Shown: piece by piece, positions 17,403 to 26,807 of the stretch
Position numbering within the stretch: position 1 is the stretch's first letter
Layout: each line of letters opens with the position of its first letter
Source of the DNA: Cupriavidus nantongensis
Lineage (GTDB): Bacteria; Pseudomonadota; Gammaproteobacteria; Burkholderiales; Burkholderiaceae
DNA: 64,000 bases
Assembly (NCBI RefSeq): GCF_001598055.1
Contig: NZ_CP014845.1
Span: 1,612,001-1,676,000 of the forward strand
Direction: 5' to 3'
The notes under the pieces: generated by a model
What the model was told of the DNA's origin: nothing
What the model saw: the letters and a program-made list of their open reading frames with translations, nothing else
The model's database searches: none
Translations under genes and position numbers: made by a program

Positions 17403-18482
17403 TTATGCGAGCGCCAGTCCGTCGGCCTCGCCATGTGCCTGGCCCGCGTCGCCGGGGTTCGGCAGGCCCTGGTAGATGCGCACGTAGTCGCGCGCCATCC
17501 GCGCCGCGGTAAAGCGCGCATCGAACGCGGCGCGCACGCCGGCGCGCGGCAGCGTGGCCACGCTGGCGACGGCGGCCACCGCTTCGTCGACGCTGTGCAC
17601 GATATAGCCGCTGATTCCCGGCTCGATCACCTCGGGCACCGAACCGCAGTCGAACGCAATCACCGGCGTGCCGCACGCCATGGCCTCGATCATCACCAGG
17701 CCGAACGGCTCGGGCCACGCGATCGGGAACAGCAGCGCGCGCGCATTGCCGAGGAAGGCCGACTTGGCGCGCTCGTCGATTTCACCGATGTACTCGACGT
17801 TGGCGTGCGCCGCCACCAGCGGGCGGATCACTTCCTGCCAGTAGCTGCAGTCGACCCGGTCGACCTTGGCCGCCATCTTCAGCGGCAAGCCCGCGCGCGC
17901 GGCCACCTCGATGGCATGGTCCGGGCGCTTCTCCGGCGAGATGCGGCCGAGGAATGCCAGGTAGTCGCCCGCCGGGCTGGCGCAGTAGTCCAGCAGCGTC
18001 GCCGGGATGCCGTGGTGGACCGTGCCGACCCAGTTCACCGGCGGCATCGGCGCGCGCTGCGCGTCGGACACCGACACCAGCGGGAATTGCGGGAAATGCG
18101 CGTAGAAGGGCTGCAGCTCCGGCAGGTCCAGCCGCCCGTGCAAGGTGGTCACCGCGCGCACCGGCAGGCGCCGCAGCAGCGGGCATTGCAGCATGTCGAT
18201 ATGGAAATGCAGCACGTCGAAGCGCGTGGCGGCTGCCATCACGCGGTCCAGCATCATCACGTAGTAGGGCAGATGGTCGCCGACGTCCGCATCCAGGCGC
18301 AGTGCCATGTCGCAGCACGGCACCAGTTCGGCGCCGGTGACCGAGTCGCCGCTGGCGAACAGCGTGACCTCGTGGCCCTGGCGCACCAGTTCTTCCGTCA
18401 GGTACGAAACGATGCGCTCGGTGCCGCCATACAGGCTGGGCGGGCAGCGTTCGGCGAGTGGTGCAATCTGCGCAATCTTCAT
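17403..18482 (-). CDS. Glycosyltransferase family 4 protein
   Basis: 359 residues, GT-B fold. The N part has MKIAQIAPLAERCPPSLYGG and TERIVSYLTEELVRQGHEV (acceptor domain). The C part carries the nucleotide-sugar signature LGRISPEKRPDHAIEVA and the E-x7-E element in PEPFGLVMIEAMACGTPVIA. It is a retaining, probably cytoplasmic transferase. It begins MKIAQIAPL at 18482 and precedes the debranching-type hydrolase, the same pairing often seen in Burkholderiales and alphaproteobacteria. The product is unknown. Confidence 0.9.
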   Translation of the reverse strand: MKIAQIAPLAERCPPSLYGGTERIVSYLTEELVRQGHEVTLFASGDSVTGAELVPCCDMALRLDADVGDHLPYYVMMLDRVMAAATRFDVLHFHIDMLQCPLLRRLPVRAVTTLHGRLDLPELQPFYAHFPQFPLVSVSDAQRAPMPPVNWVGTVHHGIPATLLDYCASPAGDYLAFLGRISPEKRPDHAIEVAARAGLPLKMAAKVDRVDCSYWQEVIRPLVAAHANVEYIGEIDERAKSAFLGNARALLFPIAWPEPFGLVMIEAMACGTPVIAFDCGSVPEVIEPGISGYIVHSVDEAVAAVASVATLPRAGVRAAFDARFTAARMARDYVRIYQGLPNPGDAGQAHGEADGLALA

Positions 18483-18855
18483 CGGCTCTCCCCCCTGGTC
18501 ATCAGCAAACTGCAGGGTGGATTGCCGCGACAGTGCCTGGGGCTGATGAAGGCACCATAGAAAGCGGCGGGGGCTTTTTCAAGCTGGTCCGGACCATGCA
18601 GGCGCGGCATGGAAACCATGTAGCGCAGCGATGGTGGCGGCCCTGTCCGTCAGGGCTTACCCGGAGGCGCGGACACTGCTATTTCGCGGTGCGGAATAGC
18701 GGGCCGCTTTCCTTGACGGTGCCCGCGGGCCTATGCAAAAGTCGGCGAAAACGAACGACCGTGCGGGAACGCTTTCCCGACACGGCGTCACCGGGCGGCA
18801 ACGCTGTCCGGCTTGCCGGGCGGCCATCGCGCCGCATCGCACAGGAGACACCGCC
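18483..18855. other. Intergenic region between glycosyltransferase and liv operon
   Basis: No gene supported. An imperfect hairpin GCTATTtCG..CGgAATAGC lies near 18679-18701, and several GC palindromes follow. The promoter of the ABC importer should lie here but no clear -35/-10 pair is visible. Confidence 0.4.
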
Positions 18856-18927
18856 ATGCAGTATCCGCAGCACCCCATTACGCACCGCCATTGCCACGCA
18901 CGACAGCCGGCGCTGCCGCCGGCCTGA
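18856..18927 (+). CDS. Possible 23-residue leader peptide of the liv-type operon
   Basis: A short frame, MQYPQHPITHRHCHARQPAL then PPA and a TGA at 18925. AGGAG stands 8 nt before the ATG at 18856, the best ribosome site between 18483 and the permease start. Four of 23 residues are histidine and five are proline. It ends 108 nt before the permease start. A role as a translated leader or attenuator is inference; no clear terminator/antiterminator pair is visible behind it. Confidence 0.35.
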   Translation: MQYPQHPITHRHCHARQPALPPA

Positions 18928-19035
18928 TTCCCGACGCCTGATTTGATCTGCGCGGCCGCCTGGCACCGCCGCGCCGGAACACGCACGGCCATTGCCGGCG
19001 CGTGCCTGGTTTCCTGAACCGCAAGAGGTATCCCC

Positions 19036-19899
19036 GTGGCATTGTTCCTTCAACAGATCCTGAACGGCCTGACGCTGGGCGGCGTGTACAGCCTGGTGGC
19101 ACTTGGCCTGACGCTGGTCTACGGCATCCTGCACGTGCCCAACTTCGCGCACGGCGCCTTCTACATGGCCGGCGCCTATGTGTCGTACTACCTGATGACC
19201 GCGCTGGGCGTGAATTACTGGCTGGCGATGCTGGGCGCGGCGCTGGTGGTGGCGGTGCTGTCGATGCTGGCCGACCGGCTGGTGTTCCACCCGCTGCGCA
19301 ATTCGCCCGAGCTGCACGACATGATCGCCGCCATCGGCATCCTGCTGTTTCTGGAAGCCGGCGCGCAGGCGCTGTGGGGCGCAGACTTCCACCGCATGCC
19401 CACGCCGTACGGGCAGATCGTCGACATCTTCGGCCTGACCGCGCCGCTGCAGCGCCTGCTGATCATCGGCGCCGCGTTTGCGCTGATGGTGCTGCTGCAC
19501 CTGTTCCTGACCCGCACCATGACCGGCGCCACCATCATGGCGATGGCGCAGAACCGCGAAGGTGCAGCGCTGGTCGGCATCGATGCCACGCGCGTGACCC
19601 TGCTGGTGTTTGCCATCTCCGGCGCGCTGGCCGCGATCGCCGCCACGCTGTACGCGCCGATCAACCTGGTCTACCCCAGCATGGGCAACCTGGTGATCAC
19701 CAAGGCCTTCGTCATCATCATCCTCGGCGGCATGGGCAGCATACCCGGCGCCATCGTCGGCGGACTGATCATCGGCATGGCCGAGAGCTTCGGCGGCTTC
19801 TACGTTTCCACCGACTACAAGGACATCATCGCCTTCGTGCTGCTGGTGGTGATCCTGTCGATCCGGCCGCAGGGCCTGTTTGCCGGCAAGGCAGCCTGA
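19036..19899 (+). CDS. livH: Branched-chain amino acid-type ABC transporter permease (LivH family)
   Basis: 287 residues, about eight membrane segments, starting MALFLQQILNGLTLGGVYSL, the standard LivH opening. The cytoplasmic loop carries the ATPase contact (AMAQNREGAALVGIDATRV) and the end has IILGGMGSIPGAIVGGLIIG. The start codon is GTG at 19036 with AAGAGG upstream. It is the first gene of a compact operon livH-livM-livG-livF. The substrate of such importers ranges over branched-chain amino acids, urea, amides and aromatic acids; nothing here decides it. Confidence 0.93.
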   Translation: MALFLQQILNGLTLGGVYSLVALGLTLVYGILHVPNFAHGAFYMAGAYVSYYLMTALGVNYWLAMLGAALVVAVLSMLADRLVFHPLRNSPELHDMIAAIGILLFLEAGAQALWGADFHRMPTPYGQIVDIFGLTAPLQRLLIIGAAFALMVLLHLFLTRTMTGATIMAMAQNREGAALVGIDATRVTLLVFAISGALAAIAATLYAPINLVYPSMGNLVITKAFVIIILGGMGSIPGAIVGGLIIGMAESFGGFYVSTDYKDIIAFVLLVVILSIRPQGLFAGKAA

Positions 19900-19909
19900 G
19901 GAGCAAGAC

Positions 19910-20945
19910 ATGAAAGCACTGCAAGGAAAGACCGGCTGGATGCTGCTGCTGGCGCTGGCCATCGCGTTCCCGCTGGTCACGCCCAACAGCTACTACCTGA
20001 CCGTGATGACGCTGGCCTTTATCTATGCCATCGCCACGCTCGGGCTGAACCTGATCACCGGCTATACCGGGCAACTGAACCTGGCGCACGGCGGTTTCAT
20101 GGCGATCGGCGCCTATACGCTGGGCATTCTGACCGTGGACTACCAGGTGCCGTTCTGGCTGGCGTTCGTGCTGGCCGGGGTGCTGTGCATGGTGCTGGGC
20201 TATGTGGTCGGCGTGGTGTCGCTGCGCCTGAAGGGCCATTACTTCTCGATCTTCACCATGTGCGTGGGCTACATCATCTACCTGCTGATCGAGAAGTGGG
20301 AAAGCCTGACCCACGGCACGGTGGGGCTGATCGGCATCCCGGTGCCGGCGGCGATCGGGCCGCTCAGCTTCGACAGCGTGCAGGCGCAGTACTACCTGGT
20401 GCTGGCGTTCCTGGCGGTCGGCGTATTCCTGATGCACCGCATCGTCACGTCGCTGCTGGGGCGCAGCTTCATGGCCGTGCGCAACAGCGACGCGCTGGCC
20501 GAGGCGCTGGGCATCAACCTGATGCGCACCAAGGTGCTGTCGTTCGTGCTGTCGGTGGGCTACGCCGGCCTTGCGGGCGCGCTGTACGCGGGACAGGTGC
20601 GCTTCCTGGGCCCGGACATCGCCCGCACCGACCTGACCTTCGACATGGTGATGTCGATGCTGGTGGGCGGCATTGGCACGCTGTTCGGGCCGCTGCTGGG
20701 CGCGGTGCTGGTGCCGTGGATCACGCAGTCGCTGCAGTTCATGCAGGACTACCGCATGCTGGTGTTCGGGCCGGTGCTGGTGCTGCTGATCATCTTCGTG
20801 CCCGACGGCATCGTCGGCTCTTACCTGAAGAGGCAGGCGCGCAAGGCCGCCGCCGAGCGCCGCGGCAAGCTCTCACAGCCCGCTGCCGCGAGCAATGCCG
20901 CGACCAACGCCGCCTCTGTACCGACCACCCGCGCCGGAGCCGACC

Positions 20946-20953
<8 letters not shown>
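19910..20953 (+). CDS. livM: Branched-chain amino acid-type ABC transporter permease (LivM family)
   Basis: 347 residues, multi-pass inner-membrane protein with the LivM signatures [32 protein letters not shown] and [19 protein letters not shown]. The ATG at 19910 follows GAGGAG and starts 10 nt behind the livH stop. An alanine-rich tail (about the last 35 residues) is not membrane-embedded. The last 8 nt overlap the start of livG, so the genes are translationally coupled. Confidence 0.93.
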
Positions 20954-21696
<743 letters not shown>

Positions 21697-21710
<14 letters not shown>

Positions 21711-22404
21711 ACGCGTCTCGCTGTCGTACGGCAGCTTCCGCGCCCTCGACAACATCACCCTGCACGCCGGCGCCGGCGAGCTGGTGGTGCTGCTCGGCGC
21801 CAACGGCGCCGGCAAGAGCTCGATCTTCCTGGCGATGAGCGCGATCCACCGCATCAGCGGCGGCAGCATGCGCTTCGACGGGCGCGAGCTGTCCGGCATG
21901 AAGCCGTCGCAGATCGTGCAGGCGGGGCTGGTGCATTGCCCCGAGGGCCGCAAGCTGTTCCCGGCGATGAGCGTGGAGAAGAACCTGGTGCTGGGCGCCT
22001 ACGTGCACCGGCGCGACGGCGCTGGCATCCGCAAGACGCTGGACGAAGTCTATGAACTGTTCCCGATCCTGCGGCAGAAGAAGGACGATGCGGCCGGCTC
22101 GCTGTCCGGCGGGCAGCAGCAGATGGTGGCGCTGGGACGCGCGCTGATGAGCCGCCCGCGCGCGCTGCTGCTCGACGAACCGTCGCTGGGGCTGGCGCCG
22201 CTGGTGGTCAAGCAGATGTTCGAGATCATCCAGCGCATCAACCGCGCGGGCACCACGGTGCTGCTGGCGGAGCAGAACGCCTATGCGGCGCTGGGCATCG
22301 CGCATCGCGCCTATGTGATCGAAAGCGGCAGGATCGTGATGGAGGGGGATCGCGATGCGCTGTTGAAGGATGAAGGGATACGCAAGGCGTATATCGGAGG
22401 ATAG
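21697..22404 (+). CDS. livF: ABC transporter ATP-binding protein (LivF family)
   Basis: 235 residues: MLQLERVSLSYGSFRALDNI, Walker A GANGAGKSS, intact signature SLSGGQQQMVALGRALM, Walker B LLLDEPSLGLAPLVV, and the LivF-type EQNAYAALGIAHRAYV. It starts at the ATG at 21697 and overlaps the livG stop by 14 nt. Its canonical signature motif contrasts with the degenerate one in LivG, so ATP hydrolysis may rely on one competent site. A hairpin and a REP element separate it from the binding-protein gene. Confidence 0.93.
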
Positions 22405-22406
22405 AA

Positions 22407-22426
22407 GCAACGGCCTTACCCGTTGC
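22407..22426. repeat. Hairpin directly behind livF
   Basis: GCAACGG (22407-22413) and CCGTTGC (22420-22426) form a perfect 7-bp stem with a 6-nt loop, 2 nt after the livF stop and just before the REP element. There is no T-run, so it is more likely an RNA-stability or processing structure than a terminator. Confidence 0.55.
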
Positions 22427-22432
22427 GATTGC

Positions 22433-22555
22433 GTACTCCCTCTCCCGCTTGCGGGAGAGGGTTGGGGAGAGGGCCGGCGTCGCAACGAAGTGAACCCGTT
22501 GGCATAACGACGTCCTGCCCTCTCCCCCGCCCCTCTCCCGCAAGCGGGAGAGGGG
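22433..22555. repeat. REP-like inverted repeat, copy 2, between livF and livK
   Basis: It runs from GTACTCCCTCTCCC to GCGGGAGAGGGG with two palindromes (CTCTCCCGCTTGCGGGAGAG and CTCTCCCGCAAGCGGGAGAG) around a spacer containing CAACGAAGTGAA. It is the same element as 9806-9925. Placed between the membrane components and the binding protein, it could favour separate mRNA levels for livK. Confidence 0.85.
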
Positions 22556-22621
22556 AGAAAACAAGCGGTCGATCACGGACCGCGGAACAAACAAAGCGCA
22601 GTACTTTCAGGAGACAACACC

Positions 22622-23794
22622 ATGCAAAACAACCTCATGCGCCGCATCTTCCCGCTGGCCGCCACCGCCGTGGCCGCGATGCTGGCCTCGGGCGCCGCGC
22701 TGGCGCAGGAAGTGGTCAAGATCGGCTACACCGGCCCGCTTTCCGGCGGCGCCGCGCTGTATGGCAAGAACGTGCTGTCGGGCGTGCAGATGGCCGTCGA
22801 CGAGATCAATGCCGCGGGCCTGGAAGTCAAGGGCAAGAAGGTCAAGCTGGAGGTGGTGGCGCTGGACGACAAGTACTCGCCCGCCGAGGCCGCCATCAAC
22901 GGGCGCCGCCTGGTGCAGCAGCACAAGACCCCGGCGGTGTTCGTGCCGCATTCGGGCGGCATCTTCGCGCTGCAGGCCTTCAACGAACAGGAGAAATTCC
23001 TGGTGATGGCCTACTCCAGCGTGCCGCGCATCACCGACGCCGGCAACAAGCTGACCATCCGCATCCCGCCGGCCTATACCGGCTATATCGAGCCGTTTAT
23101 CAAGGCGCAGATGAAGCGCTACGGCAAGAACGTGGCGCTGGCCCCGGCCGACCACGACTACGCCAAGGCCTGGGTGCAGGCCTTCCTGCCCGCGTGGGAG
23201 GCCGCCGGCGGCAAGGTGGTGGCGAACAACCCGATGTCGTACACCAAGGCCACCGACTTCTACAGCGGCGTGTCGCGCGCCATCAGCGAAAAGCCGGACG
23301 TGATGTTCGTCGGCGGCCCGTCGGAGCCGACCGCGCTGGTGGTCAAGCAGGCGCGCGAGCTGGGCTTCAAGGGCGGCTTTATCGTGATGGACCAGGCCAA
23401 GATGGACGAGATGGCCCGCGTCACCAACGGCCTGGGCATGCTGGAGGGCTCGATCGGCGTGCTGCCGCTGGTCAACGACAGCCGTCCCGCTGCGCAGGCC
23501 TTCAACGCCCGCTACAAGAAGCTGCATGACGGGCGCGATGCCACCACCGAGATGTCGCTGAACTACACCATGGTGTATGCGCTGGCCGGGGCGATGAAGC
23601 TGGCCGGCACCACCAGCGACGCGGCGGCGATCCGCGCGAAGATGCCGGATGCGGTCAAGGGCCTGGCCAAGGAGGTCAATCCCAACGAAGTCGACGGCAT
23701 CGACGCCAAGGGCGGCTCGATGGCCGACACCGTGGTCGGCTGGGTGCAGAACGGCAAGATCTCGCAGGTCCGCTTGTCCGAGCTGGCGAAGTAA
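22622..23794 (+). CDS. livK: Periplasmic substrate-binding protein of the liv-type ABC importer
   Basis: 390 residues, signal peptide of about 28 residues ending ALAQ, then EVVKIGYTGPLSGGAALYGK, the typical opening of the Peripla_BP_6 leucine/amide-binding family. GGAGACAACACC precedes the ATG at 22622. It belongs to the livHMGF operon by position but is separated by the hairpin and REP element, and it has its own terminator at 23835-23868. Ligand unknown. Confidence 0.93.
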   Translation: MQNNLMRRIFPLAATAVAAMLASGAALAQEVVKIGYTGPLSGGAALYGKNVLSGVQMAVDEINAAGLEVKGKKVKLEVVALDDKYSPAEAAINGRRLVQQHKTPAVFVPHSGGIFALQAFNEQEKFLVMAYSSVPRITDAGNKLTIRIPPAYTGYIEPFIKAQMKRYGKNVALAPADHDYAKAWVQAFLPAWEAAGGKVVANNPMSYTKATDFYSGVSRAISEKPDVMFVGGPSEPTALVVKQARELGFKGGFIVMDQAKMDEMARVTNGLGMLEGSIGVLPLVNDSRPAAQAFNARYKKLHDGRDATTEMSLNYTMVYALAGAMKLAGTTSDAAAIRAKMPDAVKGLAKEVNPNEVDGIDAKGGSMADTVVGWVQNGKISQVRLSELAK

Positions 23795-23834
23795 GGCGAG
23801 ACCCGCTGCCGGTACCGCACCGGGCCAGCACAAA

Positions 23835-23868
23835 CCCCGGCATGCCGCGAGGCATGCCGGGGTTTTTT
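23835..23868 (+). terminator. Rho-independent terminator after livK
   Basis: CCCCGGCATGCC-GCGA-GGCATGCCGGGG (23835-23862), a perfect 12-bp stem with a 4-nt loop, followed by six T residues. Confidence 0.95.
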
Positions 23869-23888
23869 ATTGCGGCGGCCGGGCGCGG

Positions 23889-26522
23889 CTAGCGGCGATC
23901 GCCGTCGCGGCCCTGGCGCGCCTCCATCTGGCCACGCTCCTGCTGCGCGCGTTGCTGCTGATGCATTTGCCGCTGCTGGTCCATTTGCTGGCGCTGGCGC
24001 TCCTGCATCTGCCGTTGCTGCTGTTCGGCCTGGCGCTGCATGGCCTGCTGGCGCTGCTGCTCATGCATCGCCCGCTGCTGTTCCTGCATCGCGCGTTGCT
24101 GCTCTTGCATATGGCGCTGCTGCTGTTCGGCCTGGCGCTGCTGCTGTTCGGCTTGCCGCTGCATCGCTTGCTGGCGTTGCTGCTCCTGCATGGCCCGTTG
24201 CTGCTCATGCATCTGCCGCTGCTGCTCGGCTTGCCGCTGCATGGCCTGCTGCCGTTGCTGCTCCTGCACCGCGCGCTGCTGGTCCTGCATCTGCCGTTGC
24301 TGGTCCGCTTGCCGCTGCATGGCCTGCTGCCGTTGCTGCTCCTGCACCGCGCGCTGCTGCTCCTGCATCTGCCGCTGCTGGTCCGCCTGCCGCTGCATGG
24401 ATTGCTGGCGCACCTGCTCCTGTGCCGCGCGCTGCTGCTCCTGCATCTGCCGCGGCTGCTGTTCGGCCTGGCGCTGCTGCGCTTCCTGCATCTGGCGCTG
24501 CTGTTCGAAGCGCTGGCGCTGCATCTCCTGCGATTGCCGCGCCGGATCCGGGCGTTCCTGCCCGTCGGCCCACTGGCGCGGCGGCATGCGCTGCTGGCGC
24601 TGCTCTTCCAGCTGCCGTTGCTGCTCGCGCAGCGCGCGCTGCTGCTCGACCTGCTGGCGCTGCTGTTCGCGCTGCATCGCCTGTTGCTGCCGCTGGGCGT
24701 CGCCCGGCACGCCAGGCTGCCCGGCAAAGCCGCGCGCCTCGTCGGGCCGGGTGCTCTGGCCGCGGCCAGGGCCGCGCCACGGCTCGCCGCGGGCCTGCGC
24801 ATCGTTGCGATCCGCGCGGCCGTCGCCGTCGGCATCGATACGTCCGGGGCGCGGCTGGACCGGGGCGTGATCGCGCGCTGCGATCGCCGCCTGGCTCATG
24901 CGCACGTCCGGCACCGGCCGGGCGTCGCGGCCGGGCCGGCGCTCGTTGCCGCCGCGCCAGGCCGGGCCGGCACCGGGCACGACCCCGCCCTCGCGCGCCA
25001 AGCGCCGCGCCAGCTCTTCCGTGGCCGGGCGGCCCGGCGCGCGCGCGGCGATGGCCTGGCGTTCAAAGCCATGGCGCGCCTGCGGCGGCAGCGGCCGCAG
25101 CGGCGCCGCACCCACCAGGCTGCCCTTGACCGGCGCCACCGGCGGCGCGCCGTGGGCCTCGCCCGTCGGCAGGTTGCGCCATTCGGGGCGGTGCAGGCCC
25201 CGCGCCGGCCGTCCTTCGACAAAGCTGCGCGCCGGCATGCCGGTGATGGCGCCGGGCACGTTGCGGTTGGCGTAGGGCGGCGGGCGGCGGTCGCCCATCA
25301 CGAAGTTGTTGACCGTGACCCGGTTGATGCGGGCAACGTAGGTCGGGCTGGCGCGATAGACCGGCCGGTAGGCGTCGCGCGGTCCCAGCGGATACCAGGC
25401 CACGCCCGGTCCGCTGCCGACGCGCACGCTCCAGCCGGGGCCGGCGGCGCCGACGAAGGCGACCAGCGCCGGGGCATAGCACGGGCGCACACGCGGCCCG
25501 GGCACCCAGCCCCAGCGCGAGCCCACATAGGCCCAGCGGCCATAGTGCGACGGCGCGAAGCCCCACGGCGCGTCGTCGATCCAGGTCCAGCCCCATGGCG
25601 CGATCCAGGCCCAGTGGCCGGCGCTGTACGGCACCCATCCCGCGCTGACCACGCGCGGGAACCAGATCGCGCCGTAGCCCGGGTCTTCCTGCCAGTCGCC
25701 ATAGCCGTCCAGCGCGGCGTAGCCCGGCATCTCGCGCGGCACATAGCGCGCGGACTGCGAAGCGTCCTCGCGCGCGTCGCGCGCCGCGGTCCAGCGGTCG
25801 AACGCATCGTCCGCCACCGGGCCGCCGCCCGCGTCGGCCAGGTCGGTGCCGGCAAAGCGCATGCGGTCGCCGCGCTGCAGTTCGATGGTGCGGCTGTCGC
25901 CGTAGACCACCGCGCTGCCATGGCGCATGGTGACGGTGGTGGTGCTGCCGTCGGGCGCCACGTCGAGCCGGTAGTCGCCGGGCTCGCGCGGCACGAAGGC
26001 CAGGTTGGGGGTATCGATCTCGACCGTCTGGCCCGCCGGCAACGCGCGCACGCGCACCTGCAGCGTGCCTTGCGTCAGCTTGACCTGGGTGGTGCTGTCG
26101 TCGAGGTTCAGGATGCTGGCGGCGGTGGCGCCGCCCAAGCGCAGCGCCACCGTGCCGGCGTGCAGTTCGGCGCGTCCGCCCGGCTCCAGCCACAGCCGGT
26201 CGCCGGTGGTGACCGGCCGGTTCAGCCCGGCCGCGGCCCAGGCGTCCGAGCCGGCGGGCGCGAAGCTGAGATTGCCGTCGACCGCGGTCAGCGTGGCGAT
26301 GCGCGACGAAGGATCGGCCTGCTGCTGCGCGGCGTCGGCCACCGGGGCATCGAGATAGGGTTCGCCCGGCGCGGCGGGCACCTGCGCCAGTGCAGCAGCC
26401 GCCACTGCAAGGCCGGTTGCGGCCGCCAGCGCGGTCAGCGCCAGCCGGCCGCCGAGGTGACGTGGATAGCGACCTGGATTGCGACCTGGATTGCGGCCAG
26501 CGGATTGGAAAGGATCAGGCAT
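23889..26522 (-). CDS. FecR-like / tryptophan-rich (DUF6600-type) envelope protein with glutamine-rich coiled tail
   Basis: 877 residues. After a basic N-terminus and a signal-like segment (about 26-50, LALTALAAATGLAVAAAALA) comes a FecR-like beta region (75-205: GDRLWLEPGGRAELHAGTV, TPNLAFVPREPGDYRLDV). A tryptophan-rich block follows (about 270-345: GDWQEDPGYGAIWFPR, HWAWIAPWGWTWIDDAPWG). A calcium-loop-like DADGDGRADRND lies at about 561-572. The last 250 residues are almost only Q, R, A, M and E, with a 26-residue unit repeated (separate entry), and are predicted to be long helices. It is probably periplasmic or surface-exposed. The ATG at 26522 has no good ribosome site. Function unknown. 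Confidence 0.75.
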   Translation of the reverse strand: MPDPFQSAGRNPGRNPGRYPRHLGGRLALTALAAATGLAVAAAALAQVPAAPGEPYLDAPVADAAQQQADPSSRIATLTAVDGNLSFAPAGSDAWAAAGLNRPVTTGDRLWLEPGGRAELHAGTVALRLGGATAASILNLDDSTTQVKLTQGTLQVRVRALPAGQTVEIDTPNLAFVPREPGDYRLDVAPDGSTTTVTMRHGSAVVYGDSRTIELQRGDRMRFAGTDLADAGGGPVADDAFDRWTAARDAREDASQSARYVPREMPGYAALDGYGDWQEDPGYGAIWFPRVVSAGWVPYSAGHWAWIAPWGWTWIDDAPWGFAPSHYGRWAYVGSRWGWVPGPRVRPCYAPALVAFVGAAGPGWSVRVGSGPGVAWYPLGPRDAYRPVYRASPTYVARINRVTVNNFVMGDRRPPPYANRNVPGAITGMPARSFVEGRPARGLHRPEWRNLPTGEAHGAPPVAPVKGSLVGAAPLRPLPPQARHGFERQAIAARAPGRPATEELARRLAREGGVVPGAGPAWRGGNERRPGRDARPVPDVRMSQAAIAARDHAPVQPRPGRIDADGDGRADRNDAQARGEPWRGPGRGQSTRPDEARGFAGQPGVPGDAQRQQQAMQREQQRQQVEQQRALREQQRQLEEQRQQRMPPRQWADGQERPDPARQSQEMQRQRFEQQRQMQEAQQRQAEQQPRQMQEQQRAAQEQVRQQSMQRQADQQRQMQEQQRAVQEQQRQQAMQRQADQQRQMQDQQRAVQEQQRQQAMQRQAEQQRQMHEQQRAMQEQQRQQAMQRQAEQQQRQAEQQQRHMQEQQRAMQEQQRAMHEQQRQQAMQRQAEQQQRQMQERQRQQMDQQRQMHQQQRAQQERGQMEARQGRDGDRR
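24081..24416 (-). repeat. 78-bp tandem repeats coding a Q-rich 26-residue unit
   Basis: Residues 703-814 of the FecR-like protein hold four units of the type QQRQQAMQRQAEQQRQMQEQ followed by QRAMQE. The first three are exactly 26 residues; the fourth carries an 8-residue internal insertion. The units differ by few substitutions, which suggests recent expansion by slippage or unequal recombination. Confidence 0.8.
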
Positions 26523-26807
26523 GGAAGGGCAGGAGCGGAACCCGGCATGGGTCGGCGGGCAGGCCGGCCCACGCCGGCGGCCACCCTATTGTCACCATAC
26601 ATGGCCGCGGATGCCGCCGGCGCGTCCGGCGCGGCACAGTTTGTAAGCTCGTATTTCGCCTGGCGCCCGGGCGGCGCCGCCCTGCCGGTGCGCGCGGCAG
26701 GCTGCGGGCGGGCCGGCGGGCGACACCGCCCGGGCCAGGGCCGCTTGGCAGTCAAAGGTGGAAACAACTTCGGTGCGCCGGACAGACGGGTCCGGGCCGG
26801 CTGCCGC

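Noticed and set aside
23889..24600. Regular repeats suggesting a CRISPR array
   Set aside because: Units are contiguous, coding, without spacers, and the period is the 26-residue protein repeat.
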